This document shows, piece after piece, positions 32,038-42,768 of a stretch of DNA of 64,000 nt. The stretch is from contig NC_079492.1 of NCBI RefSeq assembly GCF_020520425.1, positions 1,488,001 through 1,552,000 of the forward strand, written 5' to 3'. The notes beneath the pieces are model-generated. The model was not told the origin of the DNA. It saw only the letters and a list, made by a program, of their open reading frames with translations, and ran no database searches. The first letter of the stretch is position 1, and each line of letters starts with the position of its first letter. This stretch comes from Spinacia oleracea. Its lineage: Eukaryota; Streptophyta; Magnoliopsida; Caryophyllales; Amaranthaceae. A program made the translations under genes and the position numbers.

Positions 32038-33441
32038 TGACAGGCTAAATCGCACTCCTATCAAAGATAAACCTAACGTTCACCAACTAAAAATATAGCA
32101 AGGGAAGCAGGGATCGTATCCACAGGGAAACAGTGTTCTTTCTACTATTAAAAGACTAATCTAGACTATTGGTAACAAGAATTGGATTGGTTTGTATATT
32201 AAACTAAAGCAAATAATCAAATCGGAAGATAACAATATTAAAGGAATCTAGGGCAGCGGCTCACCACAAATGCAGACCGGGATTGGACAACGGACAATAA
32301 CAATCAATTAACAATCATAACTAGGAAAACATGCATCTCTCGAATCTTATGAATTCCTTAGGATAGAACAACTAGCGGGCTCTCGCTACGTACTAGAAAT
32401 AATTCCTATCTAATAGCCACAAACCAAAAACATCAGATTTATACTCTCGGCGCATAATCTAAGGTTAATCAAACTCAAATCAAAATAGTCCGGCCGAACA
32501 GAATTGACGAGCAATAATAATAAGCTATAGAAATTAATCAATCAATCAAATATCATGTCCACATATAATCCCAATCATGCATTCATGGATCCCCTAAACC
32601 CTAGAAATTAAACTACTCACTCATGATAATAAATAACAAAGCAATTAGCATAATGGAAAACATGATTAAAGCAACAAAATAAATTAAGGTAGGAAATAAT
32701 ACCGACTTGAAGAACAATGGAAAAATAAAGCTTGAATCTTTGATTAAAATTAAAACTAAGTGTTTGGAGAAAATAGAGAGAACTAAAATAGACTAAGTAA
32801 TTAGAAAACTAGAAAAAAAGATGTCACTAAAAATATAAGGGGCTAGTATTTATAGTTTGCCCAAAATAGAGCCCAAAATCGGAAATAAAATCTCGCGAAA
32901 TACGCTGGAGGTTGGCGTGGCCCGATCGGGCGACACTTCGCCCGATCGGGCGAATCACTCGATAGTCGGCCCGATCGGGCCAAAATCCGCCCGATCGGGC
33001 GGATTGCGAAATCTCCACAAAGCCTCCAGATTGACCGCCCGATCCGCATCGGGCGAGCTGCGCCCGATCGGGCGCGCGTTGATGAACTTGGCTTGCTTAT
33101 AATTCCGCCCGATGGTTGCATTTCGCCCTCAGCTTCCAGGGCGATTTGCAATCTTCAATGTATTTCGCCCGTATCACCAAGTCTAACTCCCGGGGCTCAA
33201 CCATAAGCATCTAAGGCTCCCGAAAGTCGACGATGGAGGTCCCGAACTTCTCGGACTCATATAGTGGCCTTGATCAACAATGAAACGGGTCTAAAACGAC
33301 CCATTTCTCATAATCAAACCTGAAACTCAAGGCACACTCAATAATACACATTAGTACTAGAAACGGCTCCTAAGAGCACGTTTGATACATAAAAGTACTA
33401 AGGGACGGGGGTAAAAAACTCTATATAAAACGCATATATCA
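32038..33441 (-). repeat. Young gypsy 5' LTR
   Basis: It has the same 1404-bp sequence as the 3' LTR in every part compared. On its own strand it begins TGATATATGCG and ends AGCCTGTCA; the terminal TG..CA and the adjoining PBS fix the boundaries. Confidence 0.95.
32847..33074 (-). promoter_or_regulatory. Predicted LTR promoter: palindrome array plus TATA box
   Basis: A TATAAATA box lies at 32847-32854 on the minus strand. About 65 bp upstream of it begins the array of five perfect GCCCGATCGGGC palindromes and one spaced variant (about 32920-33074). Transcription would start roughly 30 bases past the TATA box, toward gag. The promoter assignment is inferred. Confidence 0.6.
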
Positions 33442-36400
33442 GTACTCCGCTTCAGTTGTAGAATCCGCAATGGTGCTTTGCTTAGCACTTTTCCAGCTTA
33501 CTGCTCCTCCGTTGAGGCAGAAGACAAACCCAGACTGTGATCTGAAATCATCTTTGTCGGTTTGGAAACTTGCGTCCGTATAGCCTTTAACAATTAATTC
33601 ATCATCTCCACCATAGACCAGGAAGTCATCTTTGTGCCTTTTCAGGTACTTCAGAATATTCTTAGCAGCAGTCCAATGCGCCTCTCCTGGGTCTGACTGG
33701 TATCTGCTCGTAGCACTGAGTGCGTACGCAACATCCGGGCGTGTACATATCATAGCATACATTATTGAACCAATCAATGATGCATATGGAATCCCATTCA
33801 TTCGTCTACGCTCATCAAGTGTTTTTGGGCACTGAGTCTTGCTTAGAGTCATTCCATGAGACATGGGTAGGTAGCCTCGCTTGGAGTCCGCCATCTTGAA
33901 CCTATCAAGTACCTTATTGATATAAGTGCTTTGACTAAGTCCAATCATCTTTTTAGATCTATCTCTGTAAATCTTGATGCCCAATATGTACTGTGCTTCT
34001 CCTAGATCCTTCATCGAAAAACATTTCCCAAGCCAAATCTTGACAGAGTTCAACATAGGAATGTCATTTCCGATAAGCAATATGTCGTCGACATATAATA
34101 CTAGGAAAGCAATTTTGCTCCCACTGACCTTCTTGTATACACAAGATTCGTCCGCGTTCTTGATGAAACCAAAGTCACTGACTGCTTCATCAAAACGTAT
34201 ATTCCAGCTCCTGGATGCCTGCTTCAATCCGTAGATTGACTTCTTTAGCTTGCATACCTTTTTAGCATTCTTTGGATCCTCAAAACCTTCAGGCTGTGTC
34301 ATAAACACAGTTTCTGTTAAAACGCCGTTTAAGAAAGCAGTTTTGACATCCATCTGCCATATTTCGTAATCGTAATATGCAGCGATTGCTAACATTATTC
34401 GAATAGACTTTAGCATTGCAACTGGTGAAAAGGTTTCATCGTAATCCACACCGTGGACTTGCCTGTAACCTTTTGCAACCAATCTAGCTTTGAAAACTTC
34501 GAGTTTCCCATCCTTGTCCTTTTTCAGTTTGAAAACCCATTTGCTTCCAATGGCTTGGTAGCCATCTGGCAAATCGACCAAATCCCATACTTGGTTTTCA
34601 GACATGGAGTCTAATTCAGATTGCATGGCTTCTTGCCATTGCTTGGAGCTAGGGCTCGTCATAGCTTGCTTGTAAGTCGCAGGTTCATCACTTTCAAGTA
34701 ATAGAACGTCATAGCTCTCGTTCGTCAAAATACCTAAGTACCTTTCCGGTTGAGATCTATATCTTTGCGATCTACGCGGGGTAACATTTCTAGATTGACC
34801 ATGATTCTCACCAGATTCTTCTAAAGATCTCTGAGTTTCATCCTGAATGTCATCTTGAGCATTCTCTAGAGTTTGTTGTTCGACTCGAATTTCTTCGAGG
34901 TCTACTTTTCTCCCACTTGTCATTTTGGAAATGTGATCCTTCTCCAAAAAGACACCATCTCAAGCAACAAACACCTTGTTCTCAGATGTATTGTAGAAGT
35001 AATACCCCTTTGTTTCCTTTGGATAGCCCACAAGGATACATTTGTCAGATTTTGGATGAAGTTTGTCTGAAATTAATCGTTTGACGTATACTTCACATCC
35101 CCAAATCTTAAGAAAAGACACATTTGGAGGCTTTCCAAACCATAATTCGTATGGAGTCTTTTCGACAGCTTTAGACGGAGCTCTATTTATAGTGAGTGCA
35201 GCTGTATTTAGTGCATGTCCCCAAAATTCTAATGGAAGTTCGGCCTGACCCATCATTGACCTGACCATGTCTAGCAAGGTTCTGTTCCTCCGTTCTGACA
35301 CACCGTTCCATTGTGGTGTTCCAGGAGGAGTCAATTCTGATAGAATTCCACATTCTTTCAGATGGTCATCAAATTCATAGCTCAGATATTCACCGCCTCT
35401 ATCAGACCGCAGTGCCTTGATCTTCTTGCCTAATTGATTCTCTACTTCACTCTGAAATTCCTTGAATTTGTCAAAGGATTCAGACTTATGCTTCATTAGG
35501 TAGACATAACCATACCTACTGAAGTCATCAGTGAAAGTGATAAAGTAGCTGAAACCACCTCTAGCATTTGTACTCATTGGTCCACATACATCTGTATGGA
35601 TTAAACCCAATAGTTCATTTGCTCTTTCTCCAACTTTAGAGAAAGGTTGCTTTGTCATTTTGCCAAGTAAACATGATTCGCATTTACCATAATCCTCTAA
35701 GTCAAATGGTTCTAGAATTCCTTCCCTTTGAAGTCTTTCTAAGCGTTTCAAGTTTATATGGCCTAATCGACAATGCCACAGATAGGTGAGATCTGAATCA
35801 TCCTTTTTGGCCTTTTTGGTATTTATGTTATATACTTGTTTGTCGTGATCTAATAAATAAAGTCCATTGACTAATCTAGCAGATCCATAAAACATCTCTT
35901 TAAAATAAAACGAACAACTATTGTCTTTTATTATAAAGGAAAATCCCTTAGCATCTAAGCAAGAAACTGAAATGATGTTTTTAGTAAGACTTGGAACATG
36001 GAAACATTCTTCCAGTTCCAAAACTAGCCCGGAGGGCAACGACAAATAGTAAGTTCCTACAGCTAATGCAGCAATCCGTGCTCCATTTCCCACTCGTAGG
36101 TCGACTTCACCCTTGCTTAACTTTCTACTTCTTCTTAGTCCCTGTGGATTGGAACATAAGTGTGAGCCACAACCTGTATCTAATACCCAAGAAGTTGAAT
36201 TAGCAAGTATACAGTCTATAACGAAAATACCTGAAGATGGAACGACTGTTCCGTTCTTCTGATCTTCCTTTAGCTTTGGACATTCTCTTTTGTAATGGCC
36301 TATTCCATCACAATAAAGACAGCTTGATGTGGACTTGTCCTGCTTTGATTTAGCATTGCCCTTGGACTTTCCACCTTTCTTGAATGGTCTCTTTCTAGCC

Positions 36401-37092
36401 TTGAGTAAATCTTTGGCTTCACAGTCCAGTACTATTTCAGCCTTTCTGACAAGGTGAATAAATTCTGCAACTGTTTCTTCTCTTGGTTCACTTAGGTATT
36501 GTTGCTTGAAGCGACCAAACCCACTGTGTAGTGAATTGAGCAAGACAGAGACTGCCATCCTTTCGCTTATTGGTGTTCCTAGTAGACTTAGGCGATCAAA
36601 ATATGAACACATAAGTTCCACATGGAACCTCAGTGGGACGCCTACCCTCTGTTTAGTGCGAAGGAGCTGAACATGTGTTTCTTGGACCTCCATCCTATAA
36701 CCCCTGTTGGGAGAACTAACCTTTAGACCAGACATTGATTCAATCAACTCATGGACGTTCAGGTCCCTGTCCTCCGTACTTCCACGACAGATATCCCTCA
36801 GATTCTTGATGAGCGTAAAAGGTTCATAGGCTACAAACCTTCTAGCCCAATCATCAGGGATATTGTTCAGCATGAGACTCATAACCTTTTTGAGATCCGC
36901 ATCCCAGGCGTAAAATCTCTCAGGGGTCATGTCTCTGGCATAGTAGCTTGGCATGGGATGTGATAGTACATACTCAAGTCCATTGAGTTTGACTATTTCA
37001 ACTAGCTTAGCTTCCCATTCAAGAAAATTTGTCAGGTTCAGCTTGACCATAAGCTCAGAACCCATGATGATGTTTTGATTGTTGTTTGCCAT
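33442..37092 (-). pseudogene. Copia A gag-pol polyprotein, broken by a stop codon and the gypsy insertion
   Basis: Starting at the MANNN Met, it has a gag domain unlike copia B's, a zinc knuckle CLYCDGIGHYKREC, protease WVLDTGCGSH, GAG-preintegrase LWHCRLGHINLKRL, integrase D-D-E (HTDVCGP, RSDRGGEY, NGVSERRNR), and reverse transcriptase with YVDD. From the zinc knuckle onward it is almost identical to copia B; the differences noted include I/V in QYILGIKI and K/R in RSKKMIGL. A TGA stop at 34960-34962 replaces the CGA of copia B (a CpG-to-TpG change). The reading ends at the gypsy target site within RNase H (TEAEY) and resumes at 23700. With the stop ignored, the two parts join in frame to 1328 codons. 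Confidence 0.92.
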
Positions 37093-38567
37093 ATTAAAAC
37101 TACAATTGAAAAGAATAAACAAATAAATAACCATTCACAGTTTCTCTTAATAAACTTAAATTCTAGCATACATGCATAATTCAATGTTTATTAAGCATTT
37201 TATTCAAGTTATGTGTTCCGGCAGGTGTGAATAAAATGATTCCAAGATCCTAAAATCATTGAAGAACTAAGCACAGTTTGTCGACTTAATCCTAGAACAT
37301 CTTAGGTAAGCAAAAGCCTTTTGCTAATAGTCTAGAAACTATTCTTGGTTGATAGGTACGTCTAAGAACTTATTAGGTAAACCTATCGAATTTGCCACGA
37401 CATAAAAGGACTCCTTACTTATATCGTTGAGTTTCACCAAAACTAACATGTACTCACAATTATTTGTGTACCTTGCCCCTTTAGGACCAATAAGTAACAC
37501 CTCGCTGAGCGAAAACTATTACTAGATTGATGTAAAGGATATCCAAGCAAGTGTATATTTTGGCATGGCACCTTTTAACTCAATTTTTAAGTTTGGAACT
37601 TAAGGCTCTTACTATGTTGGTTAGATTTTAAGTGAACTAAAATCCTTAATCATGCAACATAATCAAGCTTTTGATCTCATGCATTTTAAGACATATTTAA
37701 AACAATAAATAACTTAAAACATGCATAAGATATTTGTGATCTAGTATGGCCCGACTTCATCTTGAAGCTTTGACTTCAAAGTCCGTCTTGAAAATCTCCG
37801 TGGGAGGCACCATTTTCTTCAAATAGGATAAGCTATAACTAATTACAACTTTTTGATGGTTCGCAGACCATATTTGAATTGAAAAATAACTTTGGTACTT
37901 TAGACCAATTACATTCAAATTAATGGTACGCAGACCATATTTTCTATCCTATTTGGGCCATACTAGTCACTTCATAACCTGCAAAACAGTACATATACAA
38001 TATATACCATTCACCCATTCATTATCATGAATGGCCCACATAGCTGGTTAGTAAAACACATTATGCATCACGTAAACATTTGCAGCAATTAATCAAGGGC
38101 ACCAATAATCTACCAATTATTCAGTCCTTATTAATTCTAATCAAGTTGTTTTAACCTTAAGGATTTGTAGACCTAATCAAGAGTTTATGACTAAAAAGCG
38201 CTCCCACTTAAACCAATAAATTCATATGCTTTACCAATTTTAAACATAAAAATGTATTTCTAGTCTAACCGGAAACATACAAATTTAATTAAAATTTAAA
38301 GCTCATATCAATTTATAATTGAATCCAAAAATTTAATTCAATTTCAGTCGTATTTAAATTAATTCATGATTTTAATTTTAGTAAAATAATTAGAATAAAT
38401 AACATTTATTATAATTATAATATTCAAAATTAAAATCCAAGAAAATAATTCAAATTATTAATTTTAAAATTAATTAAAATTACGTGTACTGAAATTTTCA
38501 AATTAAACATTCAAAACGATCTAATCGTAACGCAAACACCCTACGCGTTGCATGCCCATGGGCCGTA
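37093..38567 (-). other. Copia A leader, part adjoining gag
   Basis: Non-coding; it is the near-identical inverted counterpart of about 41290-42768 in copia B. It ends at copia B's insertion site, CCGTA (38563-38567), and resumes at 48940. Confidence 0.85.
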
Positions 38568-38884
38568 TGAAGGAAATAATGCCCTTGGTCCAAGTATGCA
38601 TTCTATGTTAAGTCTAATAAATGCGGTTCAGTATTAATTAACAAGTTAATAATTCAGTAAGATCAAGTGAGCTGAATGCCTAGCTAGAGGCCGCTTCAGT
38701 TCAAGTGGAATTAATGATATTAATCCACAGCTTACTCTTGACTGAACCCGTAGGGTCACACAAATAGTACGTAAACGGATCAAGTATTTAATGGCATTAA
38801 ATACTCCATCTATGAATATTCGGAACCGACGGATCTTGGTTTCAGTGGGAGCTAAGATCGTCACAGGCAAGAAATGAATACTCC

Positions 38885-39200
38885 AGAAACGATGATATTG
38901 CCGGAAACGGAAATATGGATCGTATCGGAAATATGAATATTATCCAAGTCGTAGATGTTGCCGGAAACGGAAACATGGTACGTATCGGAAAATATTATTG
39001 GAAATGGAAATATTACCAGAATCGGAAATATTGCCGGAAACGGAAATATTGTCAGAATCGGAAATATTGCCGGAATCGGAAAATAATTCCGGAAACGGAA
39101 ATATTAAATATTTGTTCGAAACGGAAATTAATTCCGGAATCGGAAATATTAAATATTGTTCGTATCGGAAATAGATTCCGGAAATGGAAATTTAATCGGA
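38885..39200 (+). repeat. Degenerate CGGAAA(T/C) repeat array in copia U3
   Basis: About 20 copies of CGGAAAT or CGGAAAC recur at 10-20 base spacing, most followed by ATT. Every LTR of this family in the window has the same block, with small differences. Because the units read without stops, they make spurious Asn/Arg/Ile-rich frames. Confidence 0.85.
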
Positions 39201-39543
39201 AGCGTATCGTACGAATTAGCATCGGACGAGGCCTGCCGGACGAAGGCCCAGCACGAAGCCAGGCCGTCGCCCAGCAAGCACGCACGCCACAAGCCCAGCG
39301 CGCGCCAAGGCCACGGATGCGTGGGCCTTGCTGCGTGGGCTGCAGCTCGCACGCATGGGCAGTCCTTGTGGCTGCCGTGTGTGTGTGAGTTTGTGCTCAT
39401 GCGTGATTCCTGAATCTGCAAGAGTCAGTGTATGATTAAATGTCTATTCCTAATTGGATAAATTAATTAAATAGAATTCATGTAGGATTCTAATTCCAAT
39501 TAATTCGTATCCTACTAGGATTACGATTCCTTTTCCATAACTC

Positions 39544-39551
39544 TATAAATA
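39544..39551 (+). promoter_or_regulatory. TATA box of copia B 5' LTR
   Basis: TATAAATA follows an AT-rich stretch with CCATAACTC upstream, and GGCCTAGGGG lies just downstream. The same box stands at the equivalent place in the other LTRs (for example 50635-50642, minus strand, in copia A). The transcription start would lie near 39575-39585, by analogy. Confidence 0.65.
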
Positions 39552-39906
39552 AAGGCCTAGGGGTCATAATTTACATACGAGTTTCAAAGTATTCAAAAGT
39601 GAGTTTTTGAGAGAAAATTAAAACACATCTTGCTCATAAAAGTGCCGAATTTTCTAGTACCTTAAGGGCGATTCTAGTTGGTCAATCTTAAGGCGGATCC
39701 GGACGTGCTGTGGACTATCTACGGAGGGACGACATTTGGAGTCCTAAAAGACTTGTTCTTGTTCGGTTCGGGCGCAGCTAGGGAGGGCACGCAACAAAGA
39801 GTATGCATCTAATTATGCTATATGATTATGTGTAAATAATATGTTTCCTGGGTTAATGGTTGTTTCCGCATGATTTATGTAATGTCATATGTATCATAAC
39901 CTAACA

Positions 39907-39921
39907 GTGGTATCACGAGCC
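39907..39921 (+). other. Copia primer binding site, unusual variant
   Basis: GTGGTATCACGAGCC follows the 5' LTR directly. Most plant copia elements have TGGTATCAGAGC, complementary to initiator tRNA-Met. This family has TGGTATCACGAGC in copies A, B and C (TTGTATCACGAGC in E), a consistent one-base insertion/change. Either the priming tolerates it or another tRNA is used. Confidence 0.6.
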
Positions 39922-42768
39922 CCTTATTATTTTCATAATCTAAATTGCATGAACATGGTTAAATATTACAAATTTGCAAGAATTAAAAGGGGTGATTAAT
40001 TTTCGTAATTGTTAATTAATTGCAAATTGCGTTTATTTAATTATATGTACGCAGTTTTTCGGCAGTTTCTTCATTACTCATCCGAATTGAGTGATTTTTG
40101 TGTCAATTCCGCATGTAAAAGGCATTCTAAAATTTTGACAAAAATAGTATTTTTCTGCCGAACCCAGAATTCTCAAATTCGAAGCCTAACTATGACTTTT
40201 CGAAGGTTTTAGTTTTTCGGATGCAAAATTTCGTAAATTTAAGATGTTAAATTAAATATTTGCGATTCCTGTTGATAAATCTTGAATTTTTGATTGACCT
40301 ACTGCATATGTTTAACAAGTTTGAATGCCTAGTCTTGTTAATTATGCAATCTAATTTGTAATTATGATTAATTTGTTGAAAATTAGAATAATTTAGAATT
40401 AATTTGATTTTCATAATTAATTGTAATTTAATTAGAAACCTATGATTAAAAACCACCATAAAAATTGTAAATTTACGATAAATTTTAAATTTTTATGACC
40501 TAGACTTGAATCCATAACAATCGGAAATCAATTGGATAATAAATTTTCGATTTTTCGCCCTAAAATTATGAAATTAATAATATTTATTAATTTGTCATTA
40601 ATTTTAAATATAAATTTTAAATTTTCTTGCGATTCGTTCAAATAACTTGCACGCACGAAGCAATGGACGCTTCGTGTTACCCTTAAGGGGTGTTGTATAA
40701 TGCGGGCATGCGACGACGAGCAAGGGAGCTCGTCGCCCGTGCGGCACGAATGCAATGAGCAAGGGCGTAGTACACGAGCGCAAGGCAGCAGCCCTGCCTT
40801 GTGTCGTGTGCCACGAGCAATGAACGTATGGGCATGGGCGAGGGGCGAGCCAAGGCAGTCGCGTGTGGGCAGCAAGCGAGCTGCGCCACAACGCGCGCTG
40901 CCTCGCACAAGTGCGCGCAGCCTCGCGCGCAGCGAGCGCAAGCTCGCGTGCCACGAGCGCTGCGCACAGCATCACTCGCGCGCACAGCGCGCGATGTCGC
41001 CCGCCCAGCGAGCGATGTCGCGCACCAGCGAGCGATGGCTCGCGCGCGCGCAGCGAGCTATCTCGCGCGCCAGCGAGCGATCTCGCGCCCCAGCGAGCGA
41101 TGGCTCGCGCGCGCAGCGAGCGAGCTTGCGCGCCCAGCGAGCGATCTCGCGCGCCAGCGAGCGATGTCGCGCGCGCGCGCTGCGAGCGATAGCTCGCGTG
41201 CGATGGGCGCTATGCGGAGGCTTGCGTTGGGACAGCAGCAGCTATGCTACGAGCGCATGGGCTGCGCGCACATGGCCAGCAATGGCTGTGTGCGTACGGC
41301 CCATGGGCGTGCAACGCGTAGGGTGTTTGCGTTTCGATTAGATCGTTTTGAATGTTTAATTTGAAAATTTCAGTTCACGTAATTTTAATTAATTTTAAAA
41401 TTAATAATTTGAATTAATTTCTTGGATTTTAATTTTGAATATTATAATTATAATAAATGAAATTTATTCTAATTATTTTACTAAAATTAAAATCATGAAT
41501 TAATTTAAATGCGACTGAAATTAAATTAAATTTTGGATTCAATTATAAATTTATATGAGCTTTAAATTTTAATTAAATTTGTATGTTTCCGGTTAGACTA
41601 GAAATACAATTTTATGTTTAAAATTAGTAAAGCATATGAATTTATTGGTTTGAGTGGGAGCGTTTTTAGTCATAAACTCTTGATTAGGTCTACAAATCCT
41701 TAAGGTTAAAACAACTCGATTAGAATTAATAAGGACTGAATAATTGGTAGATTATTGGTGACCTTGATTAATTGCTGCAAATGTTTACGTGATGCATAAT
41801 GTGTTTTACTAACCAGCTATGTGGGCCATTCATGATAATGAATGGGTGAATGGTATATATTGTATATGTACTTTTTTGCAGGTTATGAAGTGACTAGTAT
41901 GGCCCAAATAGGATAGAAAATATGGTCTGCGTACCATTAATTTGAATGTAATTGGTCTAAAGTACCAAAGTTATTTTTCAATTCAAATATGGTCTGCGAA
42001 CCATCAAATAGTTGTAATTAGTTATAGCTTATCCTATTTGAAGAAAATGGTGCCTCCCACGGAGATTTTCAAGACGGACTTTGAAGTCAAAGCTTCAAGA
42101 TGAAGTCGGGCCATACTAGATCACAAATATCTTATGCATGTTTTAAGTTATTTATTGCTTTAAATATGTCTTAAAATGCATGAGATCATAAGCTTGATTA
42201 TGTTGCATGATTAAGGATTTTAGTTCACTTAAAATCTAACCAACATAGTAAGAGCCTTAAGTTCCAAACTTAAAAATTGAGTTAAAAGGTGCCATGCCAA
42301 AATATACACTTGCTTGGATATCCTTTACATCAATCTAGTAATAGTTTTCGCTCAGCGAGGTGTTACTTATTGGTCCTAAAGGGGCAAGGTACACAAATAA
42401 TTGTGAGTACATGTTAGTTTTGGTGAAACTCAACGATATAAGTAAGGAGTCCTTTTATGTCGTGGCAAATTCGATAGGTTTACCTAATAAGTTCTTAGAC
42501 GTACCTATCAACCAAGAATAGTTTCTAGACTATTAGCAAAAGGCTTTTGCTTACCTAAGATGTTCTAGGATTAAGTCGACAAACTGTGCTTAGTTCTTCA
42601 ATGATTTTAGGATCTTGGAATCATTTTATTCACACCTGCCGGAACACATAACTTGAATAAAATGCTTAATAAACATTGAATTATGCATGTATGCTAGAAT
42701 TTAAGTTTATTAAGAGAAACTGTGAATGGTTATTTATTTGTTTATTCTTTTCAATTGTAGTTTTTAAT
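39922..42768 (+). other. Copia B leader (5' untranslated region)
   Basis: A 2.85-kb non-coding region before gag. It holds a GC-rich minisatellite (about 40960-41200) with GC-rich flanks (40690-41340). Frames of up to 213 codons there are Ala/Arg/Ser-rich by-products of the repeat. A TTGTAG acceptor-like site stands just before the gag ATG; whether the leader is spliced is unknown. Confidence 0.8.
40960..41200 (+). repeat. GC-rich CAGCGAGCGATG minisatellite in copia B leader
   Basis: Units of about 20-25 bp built on CGCGCCCAGCGAGCGATGTC recur about ten times, with variants GGCTCGCG and ATCTCGCG. It is extremely CpG-rich. The counterpart in copia A's leader is at about 48970-49215 (inverted), with a different number and order of units. 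In element C (55430-55590) a different unit, GCGCCCAGCGATGGTGAGCA, takes its place. Confidence 0.9.

Larger units (their letters stand above)
23701..33441 (-). mobile_element. Young non-autonomous Athila-like gypsy element (no pol), TSD GTACT
   Basis: It is 9741 bp, flanked by GTACT at 23696-23700 and 33442-33446. On its own strand the order is 5' LTR, tRNA-Asp-type PBS, gag-protease gene, palindrome array, ATHILA ORF-1-like gene, T-rich 3' region, polypurine tract and 3' LTR. Reverse transcriptase, RNase H and integrase are all absent, so it must depend on enzymes from a relative such as the older element at 16982. The two 1404-bp LTRs showed no difference where I compared them, which makes it the youngest or among the youngest insertions here. 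Confidence 0.93.
38568..39906 (+). repeat. Copia B 5' LTR
   Basis: It starts TGAAGGAAATAATGCCC and ends ATAACCTAACA. U3 contains about 300 bp of degenerate CGGAAATATTGCCGGAAA repeats (38885-39200) and a GC-rich segment (39220-39380). U3/R carries a TATAAATA box. Confidence 0.95.

Noticed and set aside
38915..39413. Asn/Arg/Ile-rich frames in every copia LTR
   Set aside because: The CGGAAAT repeat array lacks stops in some frames. They lie in U3, upstream of the promoter, and have no family resemblance.
40960..41200. Bacterial contamination, because of high GC
   Set aside because: The GC-rich block is embedded in the same leader in three copies of one retrotransposon family.
40700..41364. 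Ala/Arg-rich frames of 100-213 codons on both strands
   Set aside because: They come from the GC-rich leader repeat of copia B; the same happens in A (48908-49694) and C (55129-55663). Overlapping frames on both strands and no conserved start argue against a gene.
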